From a virus, in IMG/VR virus record IMGVR_UViG_3300049893_000782, positions 1 through 32,807 of that record: a stretch of 32,807 bases of DNA, one strand, 5' to 3'. Under the pieces are notes generated by a model. It was not told the DNA's origin. It ran no database searches and saw nothing but the letters and a program-made list of their open reading frames with translations. A program made the translations under genes and the position numbers. Shown in pieces: positions 1 to 6,924 of this stretch. Each line of letters opens with the position of its first letter. Within the stretch, counting starts at the first letter, position 1.

Positions 1-1286
1 TCCCGGAAACCAAGAAATACACTTCTCTGTTCGATGCCCTCTAAACGGGCCTTCTCTTTGAACTCTTTGAAATATACTTTTAGTTCCTCTCTGAACTTAT
101 GCCTTGGAAGGCGATGTTCGATGAGAGCTTCATCACAATATGCCTTATAGATCTCCCATGCTCGTGCCAATGTGACTCCATCCTCTTGCTTGAAGACGTA
201 GTAATTGGCTTCCATGAAATTGTAAAAGACATCTGTTTCTAACATCATGTCGACTGGTCTATAACCAGAATAGTAATTACGACCCATCTTACGATATACT
301 TGCAAACAATAATAAGCTATGCCGCCAAGCTCGAAGTCGATTTGAGACATCAGGTTTAAATATTCACGAACCGGCAACTTACGACCTGATGTGCGGACAT
401 CTATTAGACGACGAATGATGCCAGACTTAGCATCTGTGATCTTCACTGGCTTGTTAGTTCCAATGAATATAAAACTATTTGACTTTGAAGTATGGGTCGG
501 TTTATACTTCTCGTTCATCGTCATCTCTTCATGCGCAACCAATGAGTTTAACTTCGTGTTATCTTCGATGCGAGAAAGATCACCATCGTGCTCAATAGCC
601 ACTAATGGGTTTCCTCGGAATGCCTCGGTTGCAAATGAATTACTGTTTGCGCCTAATGCTTTGGACTCGAACGTTGTGTAGTATCCTTCAAAGAGTTTTT
701 GTATGATGTTTAGGATGGTTGACTTTCCACCACCTGCTTCACCATATAACACAATAAACTTCTGAATTTGTTTTGAGTCGCCTGACACAACAGCCCCGAT
801 TGCCCATTCGATCTTGGCTCGTTCTTCGGGCTCATAGAGAGTTCCTACAAGTCGGTCCCATGCATCAATAGAACCTTCCTTCAGAGGATATGGTAACCGC
901 TTACTAACGTAATCGTCCTTGGTGATTGCCTGGTCAGCGAATGTCAAGTTACTGTCAAGCTCATGTGCATTGTCTGACATGTGGCCCAAAAATGTCTTGA
1001 ACTGGGACCAGCTATTGGTCGAGAAGTCTCGCATCCAATTTACTTTAATATCACCATGGTCTCCATCTCCTACATACTTACGCTTATACTCTGCCAACTC
1101 TGCGTCGACAAGTCTGCGGACGTCATACTCATCTGTAGACCAAAGACCTCTTTCCGCATCCCAAACGGCAAAGAAGTTTTTTCCACGAATCATTAGGTCT
1201 TTTGACCTGGTGACCTGGAAGTCTGGATAGATGACTAACTCTCCGCCTTTCTTTGGGAGTTTGGTCTTAATCGTGAAGAAGTCCAA
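1..1286 (-). CDS. Superfamily-3 (D5/P4-like) DNA primase-helicase, 3' end outside window
   Basis: The frame runs off the left edge; about 428 residues are present. Superfamily-3 helicase motifs appear in order: Walker A GEAGGGKST (about residues 182-190), a Walker B-like LVAIEHDGD (228-236) and motif C FIFIGTNKP (272-280). This is the layout of the D5/P4-type ring helicases that open phage and plasmid origins. No primase catalytic domain (AEP or TOPRIM) is recognisable in the 180 residues before Walker A, so priming may need another protein. I chose TTG at 1284-1286 because AAGGAGGAG sits just upstream; the first in-frame ATG is codon 32. It lies directly downstream of the repeat-rich region 1287-1542, which fits a replication gene beside its control region. 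The helicase call is firm; the exact family is not. Confidence 0.9.
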   Translation of the reverse strand, partial: MDFFTIKTKLPKKGGELVIYPDFQVTRSKDLMIRGKNFFAVWDAERGLWSTDEYDVRRLVDAELAEYKRKYVGDGDHGDIKVNWMRDFSTNSWSQFKTFLGHMSDNAHELDSNLTFADQAITKDDYVSKRLPYPLKEGSIDAWDRLVGTLYEPEERAKIEWAIGAVVSGDSKQIQKFIVLYGEAGGGKSTILNIIQKLFEGYYTTFESKALGANSNSFATEAFRGNPLVAIEHDGDLSRIEDNTKLNSLVAHEEMTMNEKYKPTHTSKSNSFIFIGTNKPVKITDAKSGIIRRLIDVRTSGRKLPVREYLNLMSQIDFELGGIAYYCLQVYRKMGRNYYSGYRPVDMMLETDVFYNFMEANYYVFKQEDGVTLARAWEIYKAYCDEALIEHRLPRHKFREELKVYFKEFKEKARLEGIEQRSVFLGFR

Positions 1287-1337
1287 GGCTCCTCCTTTCA
1301 AATATCGAGCTGAGACGTTTTTGTGAATTTTTGGGTC

Positions 1338-1398
1338 AAAACTCTTTTGTAGTATTATATAATATTAAAACTCTTTTTTTATCGGGGAAAGAGTTTTT
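1338..1398 (-). promoter_or_regulatory. Putative promoter flanked by AAAAGAGTTTT boxes upstream of the helicase gene
   Basis: On the minus strand TATAAT (1359 to 1354) lies upstream of the helicase start, but no good -35 box is visible. The sequence AAAACTCTTTT (plus strand) occurs at 1338-1348 and 1367-1377, one on each side of that -10 box, and its reverse complement lies at 1388-1398. Copies 2 and 3 form an inverted repeat around ATCGGGG. Boxes flanking a -10 element are the usual arrangement of a repressor or activator operator (inference). They could also be replication-initiator sites. Confidence 0.45.
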
Positions 1399-1409
1399 GG
1401 CGTTTTTTG

Positions 1410-1534
1410 ACTTTTTTGTCTCAAAATCGCTTTTTTTTTCAGGTTTTGCCCAGTTTCTAGAGGGAAAATAGCCGAAAAGGGTGCGACACTTTGTGCGACA
1501 CTTTTCAAAAGTGAGACACTTTTTTGTCTCAAAA
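1410..1534. repeat. Repeat cluster: GTGCGACACTTT tandem boxes and a 17-bp direct repeat
   Basis: GTGCGACACTTT occurs twice back to back (1481-1492, 1493-1504), and a variant GTGAGACACTTT follows at 1511-1522. A separate 17-bp sequence, ACTTTTTTGTCTCAAAA, is present at 1410-1426 and again at 1518-1534. The surrounding DNA is rich in A and T runs. Tandem 12-bp boxes next to a replicative helicase gene look like initiator-binding iterons (inference). No ORF runs through the cluster. Confidence 0.6.
1513..1530 (-). terminator. Weak hairpin after the 195-residue gene
   Basis: GAGACA (1513-1518) and TGTCTC (1525-1530) form a 6-bp stem with a 6-nt loop. On the minus strand it is followed by ACTTTT. 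It lies 12 bp beyond the stop codon of the gene ending at 1543. The stem is short and overlaps the repeat boxes, so it may be a protein site instead. Confidence 0.3.
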
Positions 1535-1542
1535 CACCCTTT

Positions 1543-2130
1543 TTAGCTATAATTCTCGTTAATGTAGTACATCATTTGGTACCAGATTTCGACCGTAGCC
1601 ATGTCTTTCGGGCCCCGGAGTTTGAGCGGGAACAGGCTCCCTTCACCGTCATAACCGTACGTACGACTTAGGAGACTCTCCAGAATATCGTCTATCTCGG
1701 CTTCGGCCATAGGGTTAATCCGTCCGCTACCAGGGCCTAAATTGGCGTCGTTGAACTTGTCGAGTTTCAGGTTCTTCAGCATCTCGAAGAAATACTTGTT
1801 CACACGATCACCAGGTTCGATCAGGCCGGAAAGCTGGTAATTCATCCGTTGGGCTAAGGCGACCATCACTTCAAATAAGGTGCATTCCCCCTTCATGAAC
1901 GCACGCACCTCGAGATGATCTCTATCCAGTTGTTGTCCATCAATATAAAGCTCCCTTAGATAGAGACCATCTTCGCATCTATTTTCATCGTTCCGTACAG
2001 ACCACCGGAACTTTTTGCTATGCAATTCGTGACACAGCTTGTGATATGTCCTTGGCATTGGACGTACGATATCATATAGATACTTGAAGTATTCTTCTCT
2101 AAGCGTTAGCCTCCTCGTCATTTTCTTCAT
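1543..2130 (-). CDS. Conserved phage protein of unknown function (VEIWYQM C-terminal motif)
   Basis: A soluble protein of 195 residues with no membrane segment. The C-terminal signature, a GSLFPLKL stretch followed by VEIWYQMMYYI, together with an N-terminal RNDENRCEDGLYLR, matches a widespread unnamed family in phages of Gram-positive bacteria. I recall this family next to DUF6353-type proteins and the acidic membrane protein found here just upstream, and the same trio occurs in this window. ATG at 2130 is preceded by GAGGTGA at good spacing and overlaps the upstream gene by 32 bp, so translation is probably coupled. Function is unknown. Confidence 0.85.
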   Translation of the reverse strand: MKKMTRRLTLREEYFKYLYDIVRPMPRTYHKLCHELHSKKFRWSVRNDENRCEDGLYLRELYIDGQQLDRDHLEVRAFMKGECTLFEVMVALAQRMNYQLSGLIEPGDRVNKYFFEMLKNLKLDKFNDANLGPGSGRINPMAEAEIDDILESLLSRTYGYDGEGSLFPLKLRGPKDMATVEIWYQMMYYINENYS

Positions 2131-2842
2131 CGGTCACCTCATCAAAATCGATACCCTTCTTGAGACCACGTCGCGGCTTGATCTCGTCCGCATCGGCATC
2201 GATGGCGTATTTCACGGACATGCGTACAATCTCGTATAACGCTCGCGTCTTTGGATTACGAACGTACACAATATCAGGATCACCCGATAACATACCGAAG
2301 GAGACAAGCGCATCATTGCCGATGATATCTTCCGGGCCTGGGATGACGTTGTCATCTTCTCCGACCATGATCTCATCTGCAAAATATGTCAAGTCTACGA
2401 CTTCGAAGTCATCAGGATTGTTGTTGAAGTCATCCTGAGATATGATTGTGATCGCGTCTGCTGAAGGCTTTGGCTGATCGAATGTATCAGCTTCATCAAC
2501 AGCAATCATCTGAGCGACGACTGCATCTTGATGTGGTTCAGTATCGCCTTCATTGTATTTCTTGGCGAGAGCAGCCAGGTCCGGGCGATTGATGGACAGA
2601 AAATGTTTTGTATAGTCTATCCGTTCGCGCTTCGTTTTGTTCTTCTTTTTTCCCATGGTCGGTTTACCAGGACTACTCTCTTCATCATCGTCCGTAGGCT
2701 GTTCTTCCTCTTCGTCAACAACCACGGGCGCCTGATCACGAATTTCTTTTTCTTCGATGTAGTCAGCAATAACTGCTGCTACGAAATATCCAGCACCGGC
2801 ACCAACAGTGGCACCGACAAGCAAAGCTACATTGCGATTCAT
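2099..2842 (-). CDS. Acidic membrane-anchored conserved phage protein, unknown function
   Basis: 247 residues. One membrane helix near residues 5-27 is followed by a strongly acidic linker and a basic patch (KKKNKTKRER, about 65-75). The C-terminal half contains the pattern ISQDDF, VDLTYFADEI, GNDALVSFG, IVYVRNPKTRALYEI, which resembles an unnamed family I recall from Gram-positive phages beside DUF6353 proteins (IS-EEF, LTYYADG, FGEY, VFVRN). The start ATG at 2842 has AAAAGGAG upstream. It follows the DUF6353-type gene and overlaps the next gene. A role at the membrane is inferred only from the single helix. Confidence 0.85.
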   Translation of the reverse strand: MNRNVALLVGATVGAGAGYFVAAVIADYIEEKEIRDQAPVVVDEEEEQPTDDDEESSPGKPTMGKKKNKTKRERIDYTKHFLSINRPDLAALAKKYNEGDTEPHQDAVVAQMIAVDEADTFDQPKPSADAITIISQDDFNNNPDDFEVVDLTYFADEIMVGEDDNVIPGPEDIIGNDALVSFGMLSGDPDIVYVRNPKTRALYEIVRMSVKYAIDADADEIKPRRGLKKGIDFDEVTDEENDEEANA

Positions 2843-2860
2843 AGTGAATCTCCTTTTAAG

Positions 2861-3013
2861 TTAATGTCCATAGTCGAGTTCTCCCCTTTTCGGTTCGTCG
2901 AGATACATCCCCTCGTCGTAGATATACTCTGGAGGGAATTCATAAAGGTTCAAGAGATACTCAACAACAAGGTGATAGTTTCCGATCGAATCGGGTCCGG
3001 TAAGGGTCCCCCC
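2861..3013 (-). other. In-frame 50-codon extension beyond the TGA of the DUF6353-type gene
   Basis: After the TGA at 3014-3016 the same frame stays open for 50 codons to a TAA at 2861-2863, which lies 18 nt before the next gene's start. The peptide reads like protein, with YHLVVEYLL, EFPPEYIYDEG and MYLDEPKRG. I find no start codon with a ribosome site inside it. In a region where most genes nearly touch, a 171-nt gap would be unusual. It may be a readthrough extension, the tail of a gene truncated by a point mutation or base-call error, or chance. Confidence 0.45.
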
Positions 3014-3919
3014 TCAACCCTCAATCAGATCCCAAATAATCCCGGTCACGTTGAAGTCCAACAAGATGGCCTTCTCATAACCATTCACGAACGCACGACC
3101 AGCAGGGTTCTCGATGTTGTAGATACCGAAGTCAATGACCGTGGTACCATCACCATTCATGACCCATCCGTAGATCGAGCCTTCTTTTGTTCGCGGCAGA
3201 CCGAGCATGTCGTAGACCTCATTCAGGAATACGTGCCCGCGTGCGCGCAGCATGTCATTTACGTGGTTCTGCTGAATGCGGAGGAAATATAGATTCGTCT
3301 CCGCGCTCTTCTGCCACTGGGTCGAATATTCATCGAAGAACTTGGCGAAGCCACTGGTGGTCTTGTCTTTGACCGTCATGACCTTGACTTTCTGCTTCGT
3401 CACGGTGCCGTCTTCATTGACGACTTTCTCGTTCGTGGATGATTCGTAGATCCCCAGGCGATAGTTGCGATCAACATCAGGCCCGAGCTCTTCGACAACG
3501 CGCTTGCGATATGCGGCGAAACCTTCAGCGAGAAGATTGTAGCCAGCGATCAAACCGACCTCGCGGCGTTTCATGATCCCATGAGATGACAGGATGGATG
3601 CGATCGACAACACGCCAATACCAACAGAGGGTCCGTAGAGCTTGGCGAAATCGAGGCCAGCATAGATATAGGTCAGACCAACAGCCTGTTGCTTCTCTTC
3701 GGGAGCAGCGTCGCCTTCATCGATGGTCTTGAGATTTTCTTTCACACCTTCAACGATAGCTGGTGCTTTCAAGGTAGCCTTCGCCGCCATTACGGCAGCC
3801 ACGACAATACCCGTCAACCCAAGACCTAACAGGATCTCAGGTGAGTGCTTCTTCACGACCAATGCACCACGATTGATCGCACGCACAGCTTTTGTCTGCA
3901 CTGTAGCAAGACTGTTCAT
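3014..3919 (-). CDS. DUF6353-type phage membrane protein, copy 1
   Basis: 301 residues with two predicted membrane segments (about 28-46 and 95-112). The first contains KHSPEILLGLGLTGIVVAAVMAAKAT, a signature I associate with DUF6353 proteins of Gram-positive phages (quoted in part: KHSPEILLGLG then VMAAKAT). The middle has GPSVGIGVLSIAS and YRKRVVEELG, and the C-terminus FVNGYEKAILLDFNVTG. A paralogue lies at 9254-10036. Start ATG 3919 overlaps the stop of the preceding gene (ATGA), and an AGAAGGAG ribosome site is present. The frame continues past its TGA for 50 codons (2861-3013). Function is unknown; inner membrane location is inferred. Confidence 0.88.
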   Translation of the reverse strand: MNSLATVQTKAVRAINRGALVVKKHSPEILLGLGLTGIVVAAVMAAKATLKAPAIVEGVKENLKTIDEGDAAPEEKQQAVGLTYIYAGLDFAKLYGPSVGIGVLSIASILSSHGIMKRREVGLIAGYNLLAEGFAAYRKRVVEELGPDVDRNYRLGIYESSTNEKVVNEDGTVTKQKVKVMTVKDKTTSGFAKFFDEYSTQWQKSAETNLYFLRIQQNHVNDMLRARGHVFLNEVYDMLGLPRTKEGSIYGWVMNGDGTTVIDFGIYNIENPAGRAFVNGYEKAILLDFNVTGIIWDLIEG

Positions 3920-4188
3920 TGTGATTCTCCTTCTTTTTTTTGTATTTCTCGGTTTACATCCGCGATGAGTCGTTCTACAATAATATCTTCTTCACCGCGT
4001 ATTCGTTCGACTTCCATACGAGAAAGGATCCAGGTTAAGGTCCAAAGTTCAGCTTCATACCACCTGAATTGAAATCGTATGGCATCACCAGGTTCAACCA
4101 AGTCAAATTCCTCGATAGTGATCCTGGCATTTGGTTTGGATATACCTTCACGGATCTTGGCCAAAAGTTCAAATACTTGAGTCAACAT
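3916..4188 (-). CDS. Small soluble protein, unknown
   Basis: 90 residues, not recognised. No membrane helix; a WYEAELWTLTWIL segment in the middle and a charged helical C-terminus. It has a clear TAAGGAG ribosome site in front of ATG 4188, and its stop shares ATGA with the start of the DUF6353-type gene, so the two are translationally coupled and may act together. Confidence 0.75.
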   Translation of the reverse strand: MLTQVFELLAKIREGISKPNARITIEEFDLVEPGDAIRFQFRWYEAELWTLTWILSRMEVERIRGEEDIIVERLIADVNREIQKKEGESQ

Positions 4189-4197
4189 CGGTACTCC

Positions 4198-4605
4198 TTA
4201 TAGAGCCTCGTGCGTGATACGGTCGCACGGTACCAAATATGATGCAGTTGTTGTTCCAAGATGCCAGTTGGTCCCATCAAAGTACCAGACAACAGCAAAA
4301 GGTACTTGTAATTGAACCACCCATAGAACATCTCCAGCACGTACATCTGAAAGAATATAACCGGTAGGATTCTCCCGGACAGATGTTTCTTTGTATGCGC
4401 ACATGGGGATATCTGTTTCGTGACGATTTGCCATTTCGACTACAGCATTGGTGTGACCAGCAATATAGCCAAGTCCAGTAAGACCAACGATCGCAATGGC
4501 AATCATGAATGAGTAGAATGTATAGACAAGTGCTTTACGCAGTTGAGGGGTAAAGAAACGTCTTAACATTCTTTTAAACAAATATAAACGAGTTTTGAGT
4601 TTCAT
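4198..4605 (-). CDS. Membrane-anchored SH3b-like protein
   Basis: 135 residues. A basic N-terminus is followed by one membrane helix (about 25-50). The C-terminal 55 residues read as a possible bacterial SH3-like fold: SVRENPTGY, VRAGDVLWVVQ, VVWYFDGTNWHLG, ASYLVPC. Such folds bind cell-wall peptides or other proteins; the assignment is by pattern only. The frame is open further upstream, but I chose ATG 4605 because AAGGAAAA lies before it and the previous gene's stop is 11 bp away. No catalytic domain is attached, so it is not an endolysin by itself. Confidence 0.7.
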   Translation of the reverse strand: MKLKTRLYLFKRMLRRFFTPQLRKALVYTFYSFMIAIAIVGLTGLGYIAGHTNAVVEMANRHETDIPMCAYKETSVRENPTGYILSDVRAGDVLWVVQLQVPFAVVWYFDGTNWHLGTTTASYLVPCDRITHEAL

Positions 4606-4615
4606 TAGATTTTCC

Positions 4616-4834
4616 TTATAATTGTCTCGCAAATTCAATATTGAATTGGTCGACAGATATGTTTTCAATGTACGATAGACTGTACAGATAAACTTTGCCA
4701 TTGAAGAATTTAGCGTAACTATAGATATCGAGTTCAAAACTAAACCAAGAAGGATCAAACTCACAAATATAGTTAACTAGATCTGGCGTAAGTGGTAACA
4801 AATTTAAGACTTTGATCTTCTCGGTCAATACCAT
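4616..4834 (-). CDS. Small soluble protein, unknown
   Basis: 72 residues, not recognised. It is rich in aromatic residues (FDPSWFSFELDIYSYAKFF). ATG 4834 is chosen over a longer open frame because TTGGAG lies at proper spacing and the upstream gene ends at 4837. It sits in a tight run of small genes, 2 bp after its neighbour and 10 bp before the membrane SH3-like gene. Confidence 0.7.
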   Translation of the reverse strand: MVLTEKIKVLNLLPLTPDLVNYICEFDPSWFSFELDIYSYAKFFNGKVYLYSLSYIENISVDQFNIEFARQL

Positions 4835-4836
4835 AA

Positions 4837-5517
4837 TTACTCCAATTCTTTTGGTTCTGGGAGGACGATAACGTAACCTCCACGAGTGTGAGTACAATAT
4901 GCGTCACTCAGTTCGGATCCAGTCCAACCCCATTTGTGGTCGGTGTGGGTCGCGCCTTCGACGCCAGCGTAGTCGTAGAACTCGGCAACAGATACGGCTT
5001 CGTATTCTTCGATATGATCACACAGAGCAGACAATACGTCTGATGCGTCCGAGCCGTTCTTGAACACGATCTCATCAATATTGAAGCGAGCATTCGAGAA
5101 GCGCTTCTGAGGACGTTCATCACGTCTGTCATTACGGTAGAAGCTTCCGTAGCTCACGTTCGGTCCGGCACTTCGACCATGAGAAGGACGCCGCCGCTGT
5201 CCAGTCTCGCCATAGATCAACATCTCAATACCGCTCTGAATTGAATCGGTGATCATGCTCTTTGCGGCAGGGATCAGGATGTCATAGAGGATATAAGAGC
5301 CGATGTCCTGGGAAGATTCGTTCAGCAGAGAACGTGCAATACGCCTTGTGAGAGGGACTTGTTTGCGGACTGCTTGAACTCCAAGTTCTTTGGTTCTCCG
5401 AGCTCCCCGAGTTTTAACTCTGGAATTACCCAAATTGTCGGGTCGAACCAGAGCTGTCTTGCCTGATTTAGATCGCGGGGGAAGACGATCGTCTGTACTT
5501 GATTTAACTTGCGCCAT
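4837..5517 (-). CDS. Conserved phage protein, unknown (SVAEFYDYAGV...KWGW family)
   Basis: 226 residues. The N-terminus is basic and disordered. The centre has IGSYILYDILIPAAKSMITDSIQSGIEMLIYGE (seen at about residues 73-105, quoted here in short pieces: SYILYDILIPAAK, GIEMLIYGE). The C-terminus has VSVAEFYDYAGVEG, KWGWTG and GGYVIVLPEP. I recall this pattern as an unnamed but widespread family of Gram-positive phages. ATG 5517 is chosen because GAGAGGAG precedes it; it overlaps the previous gene by 14 bp. No enzyme motif is visible. A DNA-associated role is only a guess from the basic N-terminus. Confidence 0.82.
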   Translation of the reverse strand: MAQVKSSTDDRLPPRSKSGKTALVRPDNLGNSRVKTRGARRTKELGVQAVRKQVPLTRRIARSLLNESSQDIGSYILYDILIPAAKSMITDSIQSGIEMLIYGETGQRRRPSHGRSAGPNVSYGSFYRNDRRDERPQKRFSNARFNIDEIVFKNGSDASDVLSALCDHIEEYEAVSVAEFYDYAGVEGATHTDHKWGWTGSELSDAYCTHTRGGYVIVLPEPKELE

Positions 5518-5707
5518 GTTTTGCTCCTCTCGATAGTACTTCGAGTAACATAATGAATATGATTCGTAATTGGTCGACAATTGTCTTGTCGTTTGCCATC
5601 GTCAGCATCTGGACTTGATTGTCTGTGAACAAAAATAAGTCATCTGCTGGAATTTTTATAGTCAATGTGACTCCCTCATGGTTTTGTTCTGATTTTACTG
5701 TAACCAT
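5504..5707 (-). CDS. Small conserved-type phage protein, unknown
   Basis: 67 residues, soluble. An N-terminal beta-like part (VTLTIKIPADDLFLF) is followed by a helix (KTIVDQLRIIFIMLLEVLSRG). It overlaps the start of the next gene by 14 bp, which suggests coupled translation. The nearest ribosome-site match (GAAAGGAT) is 13 nt from the ATG, further than usual. It is first after the terminator at 5743-5774. Confidence 0.7.
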   Translation of the reverse strand: MVTVKSEQNHEGVTLTIKIPADDLFLFTDNQVQMLTMANDKTIVDQLRIIFIMLLEVLSRGAKHGAS

Positions 5708-5742
5708 AGGTCTGTTTTATCCTTTCAAGATAATTTGCCGAG

Positions 5743-5774
5743 CAAAAAAAGAGGGTCAGTTAACCTAACCCTCT
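5743..5774 (-). terminator. Rho-independent terminator
   Basis: On the minus strand AGAGGGT (5774-5768) pairs with ACCCTCT (5756-5750), followed by a run of seven T (5750-5744). The stop codon of the membrane protein gene at 5765-6040 lies inside the hairpin, so stop and terminator are fused. Confidence 0.88.
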
Positions 5775-6040
5775 CCTCCGGTCTTGTTCATTTCGGCTTT
5801 AACCAGCTCACGCGTCCGTACAATTTCGGTGAGCATTTCGACCGCCTGTGTTTCCACGTAGGTCATAGCCATGTCACTCAGAAGACCGCTGAGGACGAAG
5901 GTTCCAATACCGATCGAGATCTTGGTGATGGGTTTTGCGTTCGGCGGAGTTTTGACAGCAACCAGGTTACCGACAACACCACCGACACTTGCGCTTACGG
6001 CATACTTCGCTACTACGCCTAGAATAGCCAATGCGTTCAT
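5765..6040 (-). CDS. Small two-helix membrane protein
   Basis: 91 residues with hydrophobic segments at about 3-27 and 42-62 and a charged C-terminal tail. It is not recognised as a known holin: no Dp-1 or phi-LC3 signature is visible. ATG 6040 has GAAAAGGAG upstream. It is bounded by a terminator on each side (6064-6095 upstream, 5743-5774 downstream), so it is a single-gene unit, although I see no promoter copy in front of it. Confidence 0.78.
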   Translation of the reverse strand: MNALAILGVVAKYAVSASVGGVVGNLVAVKTPPNAKPITKISIGIGTFVLSGLLSDMAMTYVETQAVEMLTEIVRTRELVKAEMNKTGGEG

Positions 6041-6063
6041 TGTGAATTCTCCTTTTCAGATAT

Positions 6064-6095
6064 AAAAGAATCGCCCCTGGTTAGAGAGGCGACTC
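6064..6095 (-). terminator. Rho-independent terminator
   Basis: On the minus strand GAGTCGCC (6095-6088) pairs with GGCGATTC (6075-6068) with one G-U pair, followed by TTTTAT. It ends the unit of the genes at 6118-6530 and lies just before the ribosome site of the next gene. Confidence 0.82.
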
Positions 6096-6117
6096 TTCGT
6101 TGTTCGCGCGGATGATC

Positions 6118-6318
6118 TTATTCGGTTTCTTCGACGGATTCTTCTTCATCGAGAAGAAGTTGCTCGTCATTTTCGAACTCAGCGTTTTCCTGGGCATTGA
6201 CCACAACGGCCGCCACAGCAACGCCAACCAGTGCGCCGATCGCGACGCCTGCGACACGGATGACCGTAGCCTTGTTTGCCTTCAGCATAGCCTTGAGTTG
6301 TTCGAGTTTTTCTTTCAT
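6118..6318 (-). CDS. Small single-helix membrane protein with acidic tail
   Basis: 66 residues: a basic helix, a membrane segment (about 22-40, rich in G, A and V) and a very acidic C-terminus (DEEESVEETE). Overlaps the upstream gene by 4 bp (ATGA) and has AAAAGGAG before ATG 6318. The layout resembles small phage membrane effectors; no function is recognised. Confidence 0.78.
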   Translation of the reverse strand: MKEKLEQLKAMLKANKATVIRVAGVAIGALVGVAVAAVVVNAQENAEFENDEQLLLDEEESVEETE

Positions 6319-6530
6319 TTGATTTCTCCTTTTGGATTTGATTGTCTTTCTTCAATCACTGTTCCTAACCACGTGCCCACGGCTACGAGGATAAAGAAAC
6401 AGAAAAAGAACACACTAATACCATCGACCGGCAGCTTCCTCATAAGAAGCAACCATGATTCGGCGAATATGCTTAACCAAGCAATCACCGCGTTCGTCCT
6501 GTTCAAATTAAGAGGGCTCTGATTTTTCAT
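6315..6530 (-). CDS. Small two-helix membrane protein
   Basis: 71 residues with hydrophobic segments at about 14-31 and 37-58 (the second is FFFCFFILVAVGTWLG). ATG 6530 follows AGAGGAG, which is the right end of promoter-like copy 5 (6545-6570), so this gene and the one behind it probably form a unit read from that element. Two helices plus a short charged tail would fit a holin or antiholin, but I see no family signature. Confidence 0.72.
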   Translation of the reverse strand: MKNQSPLNLNRTNAVIAWLSIFAESWLLLMRKLPVDGISVFFFCFFILVAVGTWLGTVIEERQSNPKGEIK

Positions 6531-6924
6531 CGAGAGGCTCCTCTATATTACGCCTTGTAAAAGGTGCGAGGGTTGGATCGGCAGGATGGAGTGTGATCGC
6601 GAGTTCGGTCAGTTCGAGTTTGTTGATCGTCCGAACACCGTCTTCTCCGACGCTCACATTGGCCAAGTCGTATTTACCACCAGGGACAATATATAGGAAT
6701 TGGTTATCCTGAATCCCACTGGTAAGAGTAAACGCAACTTCCAAACCATCATCTTTTCTTGTGAAGTATTCAGCATAGCCAATCGGGTCACCAGCAAAGT
6801 TTATACGCACCGGGACTTTGGGTTGTTTGATGATAATATCTGAGATTGCTTCATCTGAGAAGACGATCCCGTTTTGAACTGGATGTTTTGTTACGAGCAT
6901 ACCTTTGAATTTTACTTTGTCCAC
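6508..6924 (-). CDS. Possible prohead-protease-fold protein without catalytic residues
   Basis: 138 residues. The order KFKGMLVTKHPVQNGIVF, VPVRINFAGDPIGYAEYF, LEVAFTLTSG, LTELAITLHPADPTL resembles the beta core of HK97-type (S78) prohead proteases: new-gene start, V-PV--NF, G, then a final ELAIT--PAD. The histidine expected in the VPV--- strand is replaced by N or F, and no serine lies in the YIVPGG segment, so it would be inactive. The real protease is fused to the capsid protein at 24421-26163. I chose GTG 6924 because AAAGGAG lies at the correct distance; a longer open frame reaches an A12 run at about 7023-7035. Copy 5 of the promoter-like element lies inside its 3' end. Confidence 0.62.
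   Translation of the reverse strand: MDKVKFKGMLVTKHPVQNGIVFSDEAISDIIIKQPKVPVRINFAGDPIGYAEYFTRKDDGLEVAFTLTSGIQDNQFLYIVPGGKYDLANVSVGEDGVRTINKLELTELAITLHPADPTLAPFTRRNIEEPLDEKSEPS
6545..6570 (-). promoter_or_regulatory. Promoter-like element, copy 5
   Basis: Minus strand: CTCGC (6570-6566), N5, TTACA (6560-6556), N5, TAATAT (6550-6545), then AGAGGAG. Same 26-bp geometry as the other six copies; the last hexamer differs. It lies within the 3' end of the 138-residue gene and in front of the gene at 6315-6530. Confidence 0.6.

Noticed and set aside
1410-1534. CRISPR array
   Set aside because: Repeats are short, tandem or few and without regular spacers; no cas genes.
2528-3292. Long plus-strand open frame of 254 codons
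   Set aside because: It lies antisense over two real minus-strand genes, has no ribosome site, and its composition (runs of FFF and RR) is that of a mirror frame.
2861-3919. TGA recoded as an amino acid across the genome
   Set aside because: TGA is the clear end of several other genes (for example 3916, 9254 and 30158, each right at a neighbouring start or hairpin), so a changed code is unlikely; local readthrough or mutation is more plausible.
4616-4897. Longer start (4897) for the 72-residue gene
   Set aside because: The extra residues overlap the previous gene and lack a ribosome site, whereas ATG 4834 has one.
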